Shown here: positions 45,187 to 52,968 of the stretch, piece by piece
How positions within the stretch are numbered: the first letter of the stretch is position 1
Layout: every line of letters starts with the position of its first letter
DNA from: JBDHWI01 sp964590135
GTDB taxonomy: Bacteria > Chloroflexota > Anaerolineae > J036 > Brachytrichaceae
DNA length: 64,000 nt
Direction of reading: 5' to 3'
Assembly (NCBI GenBank): GCA_964590135.1
Contig: CAZPVX010000023.1
Coordinates: 6,513-70,512, forward strand
Position numbers and translations under genes: made by a program
The notes under the pieces: model-generated
What the model saw: only the letters and a program-made list of their open reading frames with translations
Databases searched by the model: none
Told to the model about the DNA's origin: nothing

Positions 45187-46611
45187 TTACGCTTTGCGCT
45201 CTTTTGCCTTGCGCTTCGCAGATGAGGCGCTCGCTTTCGCCGGCTTGTTCGCGGGCGAGAGGTGCCTCAGATAGCGACGCTGCACCTCATCGAACTCGCC
45301 GGCTTCCACCAACTTCTCGTGCGCATACTGCCGGATCGTGTTCGACAGGCTGTAGCGCGCCTGCGGCCAGCCCTCATCCACGATCACCAGGGATTTGTTC
45401 ACCAGTTGCATCAGCAGGTCGATCACCTCGCCGCGCTGGAGCAGATCGTCGTTGTGGTCGGCCGGCTCGGCGCTGTCAGCGCAAATAGCTTCGACCTGGT
45501 CGAGCGTCCAATCGTTTGTAAAGATGGAGAGTCGGCGCAACATCCTGCGCTCGCTTTCAGAGAGCAGGTCGTAGCTCCAATCCATCATCGTGCGCAGTGT
45601 TTGCTGCTTCAATGGGGCGAGGCGATTGCTGCTGGTCAGCAGGCCAAAGCGATCGTCCAGCCGCGCGGCGATCTGCTCCAGCGTGAGCAGGCGCAGGCGC
45701 GATGCCGCAAGCTCAATCGCCAGCGGCAGGCCATCGAGCTGCTGGCACAGCTGCACCAATAGCGCATCCTCGCCTTCGCAAAGCTCAAAATCAGATCGCA
45801 CTGTGCGCGCGCGTTCAAGGAACAGCTGCACTGCCTCTTCCACGCGCATCGGCGGCACCTGCCAGGTCACCTCGCCAGGCACAGCCAACGCCTCGCGGCT
45901 GGTCGCCAACAACGTCATGTTTGGGCAGGCTTGCACCATGCGCACCGCCACCGTTGCACAGGCGTCGATCAAATGCTCGCAGGTGTCCAGCACGAGCAGG
46001 GCGTGTTTGTCACACATCCAGTGGATGATCTCATCGAGCGTGGCATGTTCGCCGGCGGGTTGCACGCCAAGCGCGAGCGCAATGACGTCATTTACGCCTT
46101 CAGGCGTGTGCACACAGGCCAGCGGCACAATCCACGCGCCATCAGCAAATGAAGGCAACAGATCCGCAGCCACCTGCACCGCCAGCCGTGTTTTGCCCAC
46201 GCCGCCACTGCCAGTGAGCGTGAGCAACCGCGCCACGCCCAGCAGTCGCTGCACCTCGAGCACTTCATTCTGCCGGCCCACAAAACTGGTGAGTTGCGCG
46301 CGCAAATTGGTGGGCGGCCGCTCCGGAGTCGGGGGATCACCGCGCTGGCCATTGCGCGAGGCTTCGGCCAGCGCGATCAATTGCGCAGCTTCGTCTGACT
46401 GCGCGTGCATGTCCAATGCCTCGATCATCACACCGCTGATCACCGCCGGATCGGGCGTGCGCTGGTTGCTCTCCAGCCGCGCAATATGCGCTTCGGAGTA
46501 GCCGACGGCGATGCCCAGCTCACGCTGGGTGAGCCGCGCGCGCCGGCGCAAGTGGCGCAGCATCTCGCCAAAAGTGCGAAATGCCGGCGGGGTGATCATC
46601 ACTTCGGTCAT
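45187..46611 (-). CDS. XRE-type HTH plus NB-ARC (STAND) ATPase regulator, shortened
   Basis: A 474-residue STAND-type regulator. Residues about 12-65 are a lambda-repressor-like HTH (RARLTQRELGIAVGYSEAHI). An NB-ARC ATPase follows: Walker A TLTGSGGVGKTRLA near 133, Walker B ALLVLDTCEHLID near 200, sensor LLATSREAL near 235, and a winged-helix part LRTMMDWSYDLLSESERRML near 335. Relatives usually continue into TPR or other sensor repeats. Here the protein stops just after YAHEKLVEAGEFDEVQRRYL with a Lys/Ala-rich basic tail. Start ATG 46611 is chosen by homology. It is divergent from three small paralogous genes whose upstream regions share operator-like sites. Confidence 0.82.
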   Translation of the reverse strand: MTEVMITPPAFRTFGEMLRHLRRRARLTQRELGIAVGYSEAHIARLESNQRTPDPAVISGVMIEALDMHAQSDEAAQLIALAEASRNGQRGDPPTPERPPTNLRAQLTSFVGRQNEVLEVQRLLGVARLLTLTGSGGVGKTRLAVQVAADLLPSFADGAWIVPLACVHTPEGVNDVIALALGVQPAGEHATLDEIIHWMCDKHALLVLDTCEHLIDACATVAVRMVQACPNMTLLATSREALAVPGEVTWQVPPMRVEEAVQLFLERARTVRSDFELCEGEDALLVQLCQQLDGLPLAIELAASRLRLLTLEQIAARLDDRFGLLTSSNRLAPLKQQTLRTMMDWSYDLLSESERRMLRRLSIFTNDWTLDQVEAICADSAEPADHNDDLLQRGEVIDLLMQLVNKSLVIVDEGWPQARYSLSNTIRQYAHEKLVEAGEFDEVQRRYLRHLSPANKPAKASASSAKRKAKERKA

Positions 46612-46710
46612 GTGTGTGTGAGGTCGACGTTGTTTCGACGCAAACCGCGTCCAAATTCTACTTGCGATTGACACATTCGGTGAGATTGCTGAGAGCGCGG
46701 CCGGCGGTTT

Positions 46711-46741
46711 CTTGTCAAAACTTGTCAGGAAACTTGACAAG
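46711..46741. promoter_or_regulatory. Operator-like cluster TTGTCA/TGACAA upstream of small protein 1
   Basis: CTTGTCA occurs at 46711 and 46721, followed by the inverted TGACAAG at 46735-46741, giving CTTGTCA-N7-TGACAAG. A GATAAA -10-like box starts 40 nt further on (46781). The same motif with the same distance to a -10 box lies before small protein 2. The site lies in the 224-bp divergent region with the STAND regulator, its likely ligand. Confidence 0.6.
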
Positions 46742-46835
46742 CGCATGACACAAAAGGTCAACTTTTCGCACTCCCTTGCGGATAAAACTGCAGGCGTAAG
46801 TTGTTGGATTGTAATGGGATCAAGGAGGTCAATCG

Positions 46836-47033
46836 ATGTTGAACTACAACGAGATGGCATTGGCCCGGCAGAAGTATGTGGATGTGTCGTCAAGGCCATG
46901 CCGCGCTGAGATCGAACCGGTGGTGAAGACCACCAACGTGATCGCCGATGCGATCGCCACTATCAAGGCAGCTTTCGCTCCGAAGGCTTCGCCGGCAACG
47001 CGCCCTGTGCGCCGCGCCCTGGCGACCGAGTGA
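46836..47033 (+). CDS. Small paralogous protein 1 (65 residues)
   Basis: Starts MLNYNEMALARQKYVDV and ends PVRRALATE, with AAGGAGG before ATG 46836. It shares with the next two genes an M-[LI]-N-[YF] start, an [RK]-[YF]-x-D-[VL] helix, a central I-x-x-A-I-x-x-[LI]-K helix, a Lys/Pro/Ala hinge and a terminal [RHK]-x-[AG]-L-A-[TS]. No signal peptide, membrane helix or known domain is seen. It has its own terminator. Function unknown; regulation by the divergent STAND protein is inferred from the operator cluster. Confidence 0.72.
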   Translation: MLNYNEMALARQKYVDVSSRPCRAEIEPVVKTTNVIADAIATIKAAFAPKASPATRPVRRALATE

Positions 47034-47057
47034 CTTTGGGTTGGCATTCGGGTGATT

Positions 47058-47101
47058 GAACGACCCGCCGGCTTTGGGCAGCCAGCGGGTCGTTCGTTTT
47101 T
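47058..47101 (+). terminator. Terminator of small protein 1
   Basis: GAACGACCCGC (47058-47068) pairs with GCGGGTCGTTC (47085-47095), followed by GTTTTT. A further GGCT/AGCC pairing lies inside the loop. Confidence 0.85.
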
Positions 47102-47142
47102 CACGCGCTCTTGCCACATCAAGCGACAAAGCGAATCGAAAC

Positions 47143-47193
47143 TTGTCAGAAACGTCTGACAACTTTTGGACAAGAAAGATCGGGTTTGACAAG
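47143..47193. promoter_or_regulatory. Operator-like cluster TTGTCA/TGACAA upstream of small protein 2
   Basis: A perfect palindrome TTGTCAGA-AACG-TCTGACAA (47143-47162) is followed by further half-sites, GGACAAG at 47168 and TTGACAAG at 47186-47193. A TATAAA -10-like box starts at 47205, 43 nt after the palindrome, matching the 40-nt distance before small protein 1. Confidence 0.65.
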
Positions 47194-47280
47194 TCGCTCC
47201 GGCGTATAAACAAAGCGTCGAAACACAAGAGAGAAAGAAAGCAACGGGCTTTCTAAAACGGTTTTTACACAAGGAGAACC

Positions 47281-47478
47281 ATGCTTAATTACGATGTTCT
47301 ATATGCGTCTCAGCAACGCTTTGCGGATCTGATTGCCGAAGCCAATGCACGGCCAGTGGAGCGCGCGCTAAGCGGCCCGTCGGTGATTGACCGCGCAGTG
47401 ACTGCGCTGAAGACTGTTTTTGCCAAGCCGCAGGCAAAGCAAGCCCGGGCAATGCGCCAGGGTCTTGCCACACACTAA
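47281..47478 (+). CDS. Small paralogous protein 2 (65 residues)
   Basis: Begins MLNYDVLYASQQRFADLIAE and ends RAMRQGLATH, with AAGGAG before ATG 47281. It has the same length as small protein 1 and the same pattern of two helices, Pro/Lys hinge and C-terminal GLAT. The first helix carries D-L-I-A-E-A-N-A-R, shared with D-L-L-N-E-A-N-A-Y in small protein 3. It has an operator-bearing promoter upstream and a hairpin terminator downstream. Function unknown. Confidence 0.75.
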   Translation: MLNYDVLYASQQRFADLIAEANARPVERALSGPSVIDRAVTALKTVFAKPQAKQARAMRQGLATH

Positions 47479-47511
47479 CCTAGACTACAGACACGCCCTC
47501 CAAGGTCAAGG

Positions 47512-47542
47512 AAAGTCTCGCGGCAAGCGGGACTTTTCTTGT
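47512..47542 (+). terminator. Terminator-like hairpin after small protein 2
   Basis: AAAGTCTCGC (47512-47521) pairs with GCGGGACTTT (47527-47536), with one G-U wobble and a 5-nt loop, followed by TCTTG. Partial read-through could reach small protein 3, which has no operator of its own. Confidence 0.6.
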
Positions 47543-47637
47543 TTCCCGGGATCTTTGCCCGCGGTTGCAGCAGCAGCCTGCGCAAAGCCGAAGGGTGGAA
47601 CAACCCGAGCCTGGCTCGGGATGCAAAAGGAGAAATC

Positions 47638-47841
47638 ATGATCAACTTTATCGAATTCAAACTAGCGTTGAACCGCTACGAGGATCTGCTGAATGAGGCA
47701 AATGCATACCGCCGCTATCGCGAAGTGCTGCGCGACACCAGCCCAATGCACAAGCTGGTGGCGCACCTGCAGGCGTTGTTGCATAAGCCCGCGCCTGAGC
47801 AGAAGCCGGCGATGCACAAGGGCCTCGCAAGCCAGCAGTAG
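47638..47841 (+). CDS. Small paralogous protein 3 (67 residues)
   Basis: Starts MINFIEFKLALNRYEDLL and ends PAMHKGLASQQ, with AAAAGGAG before ATG 47638. It aligns with small proteins 1 and 2 through the M-I-N-F start, the R-Y-E-D-L-L-N-E-A-N helix, the second helix (LVAHLQALLHK) and the P-A-M-x-x-G-L-A ending. A short CCCGAGCC/GGCTCGGG stem lies just upstream (near 47604-47620). No TTGTCA sites precede it, so it may depend on read-through from small protein 2. Function unknown. Confidence 0.73.
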   Translation: MINFIEFKLALNRYEDLLNEANAYRRYREVLRDTSPMHKLVAHLQALLHKPAPEQKPAMHKGLASQQ

Positions 47842-47870
47842 TGCGTGAAGGAACCACGGTTCAAAGCACA

Positions 47871-47902
47871 AAAGCGACCTCGCAGAAACGCGAGGTCGCT
47901 TT
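47871..47902. terminator. Terminator between small protein 3 and nadB
   Basis: A 13-bp perfect stem (47871-47883 with 47890-47902) with a 6-nt loop and CATTTTT lies between the convergent small-protein and nadB ends. Confidence 0.85.
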
Positions 47903-47943
47903 CATTTTTCGGGCCTGTCCATCCATCCTGCAAAAAGAGCAGA

Positions 47944-49512
47944 TCACGATTCGCGGTAGTGGCAGCCGATGCTCTGTTTGTTGCTCCAGGCGGCCTGCGC
48001 GACGATGACCGCCGACCGCACCGCGTTGCGCAAGCCAAGCAACTCATCAGTCACCTGGGTCTTGCGATAGAAGCGCTCGATTTCCGTTTCAATGTGACGC
48101 AGCTCGTTCAATGCGCGGCCCAAACGCTGTTTGTTGCGCACAAGGCCGACATAGTTCCACATCATGCTTTGGATGGTGCTCATGTCCTGCGCGATAAGCG
48201 CCGGGTCCGGCTGTTCGGGACCACTGTCCTGCCATTCAGGGATGTCGTTGGGGTCGTGCCGGCGGTCTGCGCACACGCGTTCGACAATGTGGTCGGCGGC
48301 GCGCTTGCCCCACACCAACCCCTCCAGCAGCGACGTGCTGGCCAGCCGGTTTGCGCCATGCAGGCCGGTGCAACTCACCTCGCCGACTGCGTACAGGTTT
48401 TGAATCGTGGTACGGCCGACATCATCCACCCACACGCCGCCGCAGAAGTAGTGCGCCGCCGGCGCGACCGGCACCAGCTCTTGCGTGATGTCCACGTCAT
48501 ACTCCAGACATTGCGCATAGATGTTCGGAAAATGCTCGCGGATGCGTTCAGGCTTGATGTAATCGTGCAGATCCAAAAACACGTTCGGCACGCCCTTCGC
48601 CAGCATCTCAAAGTAGATCGAGCGCGACACCACGTCGCGCGGCGCAAGGTCTTTCCATTCGGCGTCGTAATTCTGCATGAATGGCGTGCCGTCTTCATGC
48701 ACCAGCCGGCCGCCATCGCCGCGCACGGCTTCCGTAATCAAAAAGCGCGGCGCGCCCAACTTGACAAAAGCGGTGGGGTGAAACTGCACGAACTCGCAGT
48801 TGATCACGCGCGCGCCGGCGCGATACGCCATCGCCAGGCCATCGCCGCGCGCGCCATGCGGGTTGGTGGTGTATTGGTAAATCTGGCCCAAGCCACCTGT
48901 GGCAAGCACCGTGCGCCGCGCCAGCACGCGCTTCACATGCCCCGTGCTTCGATCCAGCACATATGCGCCGATGCACGAGATGGGATCGTAGAGCGTCAGA
49001 CGGTTCTTCGCATGGTGATCGGGCGTGATGAGATCGACGGCGGTGTGGCCGGCCAGCAGCATGACATTTGGCTCGTGGAGCAGCGCATGCAGCAGTTGCT
49101 TTTCGATGGCAGCGCCGGTGGCATCGGCAGCGTGGGCGATGCGCGGCAGCGTGTGACCGCCCTCGCGCGCCAGCGACACGCCATCGCCATGATGGTCAAA
49201 CGGCACATGCAGTTGCTCGATCAAAATCTGCTTGACGAGTTCCGGCCCCTGCTCCGACAGCACGCGCACCGCCTTGGGATTGGTGAAGTAGGCGCCGGCG
49301 CGATCGATGTCTTCGGCCAGCAAATGAGGCGAGTCGTCGTGACCGCGATAGATGATGCCGCCTTGCGCCCAGGCGGTGTTGGCATCGTCGGGTTGGAACG
49401 AGCGCGTGATGAGCGTGACCTGCACGCCGGCCTGCGCCAGCTTCAGCGCAGCGGTGCCGCCGGCGATCCCGCAGCCGATGATGAGCACATCGGTTTCGAT
49501 AAGTTCAGTCAT
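47944..49512 (-). CDS. nadB: L-aspartate oxidase
   Basis: A 522-residue flavoprotein that oxidises aspartate to iminoaspartate, the first step of NAD synthesis. FAD motif VLIIGCGIAGGTAALKLAQAG near residue 9, active-site region FVQFHPTAF near residue 245 with RFLITEAVRGDGG shortly after, and YAVGEVSCTGLHGANRLASTSLLEGLVWGKRAA near residue 365. The C-terminal helical domain is present. Its ATG follows the nadA stop directly, so nadC-nadA-nadB form one minus-strand operon. Confidence 0.96.
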   Translation of the reverse strand: MTELIETDVLIIGCGIAGGTAALKLAQAGVQVTLITRSFQPDDANTAWAQGGIIYRGHDDSPHLLAEDIDRAGAYFTNPKAVRVLSEQGPELVKQILIEQLHVPFDHHGDGVSLAREGGHTLPRIAHAADATGAAIEKQLLHALLHEPNVMLLAGHTAVDLITPDHHAKNRLTLYDPISCIGAYVLDRSTGHVKRVLARRTVLATGGLGQIYQYTTNPHGARGDGLAMAYRAGARVINCEFVQFHPTAFVKLGAPRFLITEAVRGDGGRLVHEDGTPFMQNYDAEWKDLAPRDVVSRSIYFEMLAKGVPNVFLDLHDYIKPERIREHFPNIYAQCLEYDVDITQELVPVAPAAHYFCGGVWVDDVGRTTIQNLYAVGEVSCTGLHGANRLASTSLLEGLVWGKRAADHIVERVCADRRHDPNDIPEWQDSGPEQPDPALIAQDMSTIQSMMWNYVGLVRNKQRLGRALNELRHIETEIERFYRKTQVTDELLGLRNAVRSAVIVAQAAWSNKQSIGCHYRES

Positions 49513-50586
49513 TCAGTCTTTCTTCCCTGATCCACCTATCTTGATCATGCGATCGACAGCGCTGAAGGCGCGCACACGGATGTCTTCCGGCACATCGATG
49601 ACGTACTGCATCTTTTGCAGGGCGAGCAGCGTGTCTTCCAGTGTGATCTCGTTCATATGCGGGCAGCGCACGCTGCACAAGCGCAGCATCTCCTTATCGG
49701 GGTTGGCGCCGGCGATATTGTCGCCCATCGAGCATTCAGTCAGCAGCAGATAGCGCGGCGCGTTGGTCTGCTCGACATACTTGATCATCGCGGTGGTGCT
49801 GCCGCTGAAGTCCGAGGCAGCCACCACCTCCGGCGAGCATTCCGGGTGCGCCAGGATCACCACATCGGGATAATCGCTGCGCACATTCTGGATGTCTTCG
49901 AGGGTGAACTTCTCATGCACTTCGCAGCGGCCATGCCAGCCGATCATCTCGTATTGCAGGTTCGGGTCGCCGGCCTTCATCTGTTTGGTCGGGAAGATGA
50001 TGCGCTTGCCGGTGTCGCGCGCGATGTTGCCGGCGAGGTATTCATCCGGCAGGAAGATGATCTTGTCGCTGTCGAGCGACTTCACCACTTCGGCCGCGTT
50101 GCCGCTGGTGCAGCAGATGTCGGTCTCGGCTTTCACGTCGGCGTATGTGTTCACGTAGGTCACAACCGGCACGCCGGGGAAGCGCGCCTTCAAATCGCGC
50201 ACGTCCTGCGCAGTGATGCTCGACGCGAGTGAACAGCCGGCCTTTTTTGCCGGCAAGAGCACGGTCTTGGTTGGGTTCAGGATCTTCGCCGTCTCGGCCA
50301 TGAAGCGCACGCCGCAGAACACGATCACGTCTTTGTCGGTGGTGGCAGCCTTGCGGCTGAGTTCGAGCGAGTCGCCGACAAAATCGGGGATGGAGTAGAA
50401 AAGCGCCGGCTCCATGTAGTTGTGACCGAGGATCACCGCGTTGCGCTCAACCTTGAGCTGGTTGATCTGCGCGGCGATCTTTGCCTTGTAAAACAACTCG
50501 GCGTCCGGCGCCACGTTGCTCAGTTTCTTTTTGAGCGCGTGATACATGTCTTCCGCATTCGTGATATTTGAAGTTGGGGTTGCCAT
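49513..50586 (-). CDS. nadA: Quinolinate synthase
   Basis: A 357-residue Fe-S enzyme that condenses iminoaspartate with dihydroxyacetone phosphate to quinolinate. The three cluster ligands are visible in AKKAGCSLA, DICCTSGNAAEV and CSVRCPHMNEI, and HPECSPEV adds the family His/Glu. Start ATG 50586 has AGGAGG just upstream; an upstream extension runs through a hairpin. It is the middle gene of the nad operon. Its cluster dependence fits the other Fe-S genes in the window. Confidence 0.96.
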   Translation of the reverse strand: MATPTSNITNAEDMYHALKKKLSNVAPDAELFYKAKIAAQINQLKVERNAVILGHNYMEPALFYSIPDFVGDSLELSRKAATTDKDVIVFCGVRFMAETAKILNPTKTVLLPAKKAGCSLASSITAQDVRDLKARFPGVPVVTYVNTYADVKAETDICCTSGNAAEVVKSLDSDKIIFLPDEYLAGNIARDTGKRIIFPTKQMKAGDPNLQYEMIGWHGRCEVHEKFTLEDIQNVRSDYPDVVILAHPECSPEVVAASDFSGSTTAMIKYVEQTNAPRYLLLTECSMGDNIAGANPDKEMLRLCSVRCPHMNEITLEDTLLALQKMQYVIDVPEDIRVRAFSAVDRMIKIGGSGKKD

Positions 50587-50602
50587 CTTGCCTCCTGTGT
50601 CC

Positions 50603-50640
50603 TGCATCGCTTCACGCGTAATTTCGTGAAGCGCGATGCA
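50603..50640 (-). repeat. Hairpin between nadC and nadA
   Basis: TGCATCGC-TTCACG and CGTGAA-GCGCGATGCA arms (50603-50616 with 50625-50640) pair with a 2-nt bulge. There is no T-run, and the Shine-Dalgarno of nadA follows shortly. It may tune nadA translation or processing. Confidence 0.5.
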
Positions 50641-50654
50641 CGATCCGTCATGCG

Positions 50655-51500
50655 TCACTTCTGTTCATCCAACCACAAGCTGATGTCCAACGCGACCACT
50701 GAGTGCGTCACCGCGCCTGTGGAGATGTAATCCACGCCGCTCTCGGCGATGGCGCGCACGGTGTTGAGCGTGACATTGCCGCTTGCCTCTAGTTTGACGC
50801 GGCCCTGCACCAACTGCACCGCGCTGCGCATATCAGCCACACTCATGTTATCCAGCATGATGCGGTCGACGTTCAGCGCCAGCGCCTCATTCAACTCGCC
50901 GAAATCGCGCACCTCCACTTCGATGAGGCGCTTGCGAGTATCACACTCGCGCACGCGCTGCACCGCCGCTGTGATGCTGCCGGCGCACGCCGCGATGTGG
51001 TTGTTCTTGATCATCACCATGTCGTGCAAGCCGATGCGATGATTTTGCCCGCCGCCGGCGGCAAACGCCATTTTGTCCAGCACGCGCAGTCCAGGCGCAG
51101 TTTTGCGCGTGTCGAGGATGATGGCCCGCGTGCCTTGCACTGCCTGGACAAAGCGCTGCGCGGCGGTGGCGATGCCCGACATGCGTTGCAACAGGTTGAG
51201 CGCAGTGCGTTCGCCAGTGAGCAGGACGCGAGCCGGCCCTTCGATGGTGGCGAGCGTCTGTCTTGGCGACACGGTTTCACCGTCCGCAACCTGCCACGTG
51301 AGCTTCACGCGCGAATCAAGCAGGGTGAAGGCGAGCGCAGCAACAGCAGAGCCGGCCAACACACCATGCGCCTTCGCGACAAAGCGTCCCGTGAGCCAGT
51401 CATCCGCCGGCACGGTGCAGTTCGTCGTCACGTCGCCATCGCCGACATCCTCGTCCAGCGCGCGGCGCACAATCGCCTCAATCTCCGGTGTGATCTTCAT
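50655..51500 (-). CDS. nadC: Nicotinate-nucleotide pyrophosphorylase (quinolinate phosphoribosyltransferase)
   Basis: A 281-residue enzyme converting quinolinate and PRPP to nicotinate mononucleotide. Typical text: ALDEDVGDGDVTT near residue 14, ERTALNLLQRMSGIAT near residue 100, DTRKTAPGLRVLDK near 135, GGGQNHRIGLHDMVMIKNNH near 155, and EVEVRDFGELNEAL. ATG 51500 is chosen; a TATGAT -10-like box ends 13 nt before it and overlaps the alternative ATG 51518. First gene of nadC-nadA-nadB. Confidence 0.95.
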   Translation of the reverse strand: MKITPEIEAIVRRALDEDVGDGDVTTNCTVPADDWLTGRFVAKAHGVLAGSAVAALAFTLLDSRVKLTWQVADGETVSPRQTLATIEGPARVLLTGERTALNLLQRMSGIATAAQRFVQAVQGTRAIILDTRKTAPGLRVLDKMAFAAGGGQNHRIGLHDMVMIKNNHIAACAGSITAAVQRVRECDTRKRLIEVEVRDFGELNEALALNVDRIMLDNMSVADMRSAVQLVQGRVKLEASGNVTLNTVRAIAESGVDYISTGAVTHSVVALDISLWLDEQK

Positions 51501-51533
51501 AGGTTTAGTGTCGATCATACACCTGTTGGGTGA

Positions 51534-51595
51534 TTGCGCCATCGGGTGATGAAACGATTGCGTCGCGCCTTGCACACAATCACCCAATGGCTCAA
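51534..51595. repeat. Dispersed intergenic inverted repeat, copy B
   Basis: TTGCGCCAT (51534) and ATGGCTCAA (51587-51595) form near-complementary ends around ACGATTGCGTC (51554) and ATCACCC. The words ACGATTGCGTC and ACCCAATGGCTCAA are identical to those at 18961 and 18991, and spacing between arms is 48 against 50 nt. A weaker relative starts TTGCGCCATC at 53841. Confidence 0.6.
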
Positions 51596-51615
51596 TCGTC
51601 CAACGGTGCGCCGAA

Positions 51616-51621
51616 TAGAAT
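51616..51621 (+). promoter_or_regulatory. -10 hexamer TAGAAT of GNAT gene, leaderless spacing
   Basis: TAGAAT is followed by exactly 6 nt and then ATG 51628, with no Shine-Dalgarno. This repeats the spacing seen at xthA and the integrase. Confidence 0.5.
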
Positions 51622-51627
51622 GATGCC

Positions 51628-52389
51628 ATGTTTTACGGCGAAGTGGGTGCGGCAGATTTTGACGCGCTGGCCGGCGCATTGGGCGATTCGCCGTTCACGG
51701 TGATCTCGACGCATCTGCTGCGCCGGCGCTGGTGCCGCGCCTGGGTCGCCGGCGCGCCACAGCACTTCGCCGCGCTCGTGCTGCATCACAAAAACAACCC
51801 GAGCGAACCCTGCAGCTTTGGCGAGGACGCTGAGGCGATCTGGTGTTTACTGCAAAACATACAAGGCTGGACGTGCATCGAATCGTCGCAAGCAGTTGCG
51901 CCGGCGCTCGGCGCTTTGATCGAGCAACACCTGCAGGCGCCGGTGCGCACCCTGCAAGACATTCACCACACATTGACGCAGCCGGCGCCTGATCTGCCCC
52001 ACCCGCAGGTGCGTTTGCTCAGGATGGCCGATCTGCCACTGATCACCGCAGCGCAACCCGATACGCCGCACGAACAGATCGAATGGATTTTGCGCGAAGG
52101 CGCGCTGGCCGGCGCGATCGTCGATGGGCAACTGGTGGCGTGGGCGCTGACGTATGCCATCTCAGCACGCTATTGTGATGTAAGCGTGTTTACGCATCAG
52201 GCGCAGCGCAGGCGTGGTTTCTCGACAGCCTGCGCTGCGCCGGCGGCAAAAGCGATGCAGCAACGCGGCCTCATCCCCGTGTGGAGCGCCGGCGAACACA
52301 ACGCCGCTTCACTTGCCGTCGCGCGCAAGATCGGATTCCGCGAGACAGGCCGCCTGGTCTACACGATCCCAGATTTGCCGCACGCATGA
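51628..52389 (+). CDS. GNAT-fold acetyltransferase, two-domain
   Basis: A 253-residue protein. The C-terminal half (about 125-253) is a GNAT domain: RLLRMADLPLITAAQP, VAWALTYAISARYCDVSVFT, the acetyl-CoA loop AQRRRGFSTACAAP and HNAASLAVARKIGFRE, as in the FR47/GCN5 group. The N-terminal half (about 1-115) shows no clear family and may be a degenerate GNAT repeat. Substrate unknown. Confidence 0.8.
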   Translation: MFYGEVGAADFDALAGALGDSPFTVISTHLLRRRWCRAWVAGAPQHFAALVLHHKNNPSEPCSFGEDAEAIWCLLQNIQGWTCIESSQAVAPALGALIEQHLQAPVRTLQDIHHTLTQPAPDLPHPQVRLLRMADLPLITAAQPDTPHEQIEWILREGALAGAIVDGQLVAWALTYAISARYCDVSVFTHQAQRRRGFSTACAAPAAKAMQQRGLIPVWSAGEHNAASLAVARKIGFRETGRLVYTIPDLPHA

Positions 52390-52422
52390 TCTCCCCGCTT
52401 GCGCCGTTTCAGTTTCGCGCGT

Positions 52423-52917
52423 CTACACCAGCGTGTATTGCCAACTGACTGGTTCACCATTTTTGTAGGGCATGACCCCGTGAAACTGGCGCGGATCGTC
52501 GCTGAAGACCAGCGGCAGAAAGTAGCGGTCACCGGCCCACATGTCGATACGCATATTCACCACGCGCTGCACATCCACCCACTCCAGTGTGCCTTCATGA
52601 TTGGATGTGCGCGGCTCGCCCTCGAACGCGGTGATAAGGAAGATGAAGCCGAGCCAGTCTTCGCCGTTCTTGCCAAACCCGGGCCAGCTGATCGTGCCGC
52701 GCAATTGCATCGCGGTGATCTCGATGCCGGCCTCTTCACGAATCTCGCGCTTCATGCATTCGGCGGCGTCCTCGTCACGCTCCAATTTGCCGCCAAGACC
52801 GTTGTATTTGCCAAAGGCCTGATCGTCGGGGCGGGCGTTGCGATGGATCATCAGCACCTTCGCGCGGTCGGGTGACAGCACATAGCCAAGCGTGCCGGTG
52901 ATGGGGGTATAGGGCAT
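52423..52917 (-). CDS. Nudix hydrolase, MutT-like
   Basis: A 164-residue Nudix protein with a complete Nudix box: GGKLERDEDAAECM followed by KREIREEAGIEI (GX5EX7REUXEEXGU) near residues 42-66. The text KVLMIHRNARPDDQAFGKYNGLGG resembles 8-oxo-dGTP diphosphatases of the MutT group, which clean the nucleotide pool. The start is set at ATG 52917. It is the last gene of the minus-strand nuo region, separated from nuoI by a terminator. Confidence 0.88.
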   Translation of the reverse strand: MPYTPITGTLGYVLSPDRAKVLMIHRNARPDDQAFGKYNGLGGKLERDEDAAECMKREIREEAGIEITAMQLRGTISWPGFGKNGEDWLGFIFLITAFEGEPRTSNHEGTLEWVDVQRVVNMRIDMWAGDRYFLPLVFSDDPRQFHGVMPYKNGEPVSWQYTLV

Positions 52918-52934
52918 GGAAGTGATCGGAATCA

Positions 52935-52963
52935 AAAACCCGACTTCGGGGAAGTCGGGTTTT
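52935..52963 (-). terminator. Terminator of the nuo run
   Basis: A 13-bp perfect stem (52935-52947 with 52951-52963), loop GGG, has flanking A and T runs. The stem core CCCGACTTC/GAAGTCGGG is the same as in the dnaK terminator at 1204. Confidence 0.8.
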
Positions 52964-52968
52964 GGAAT

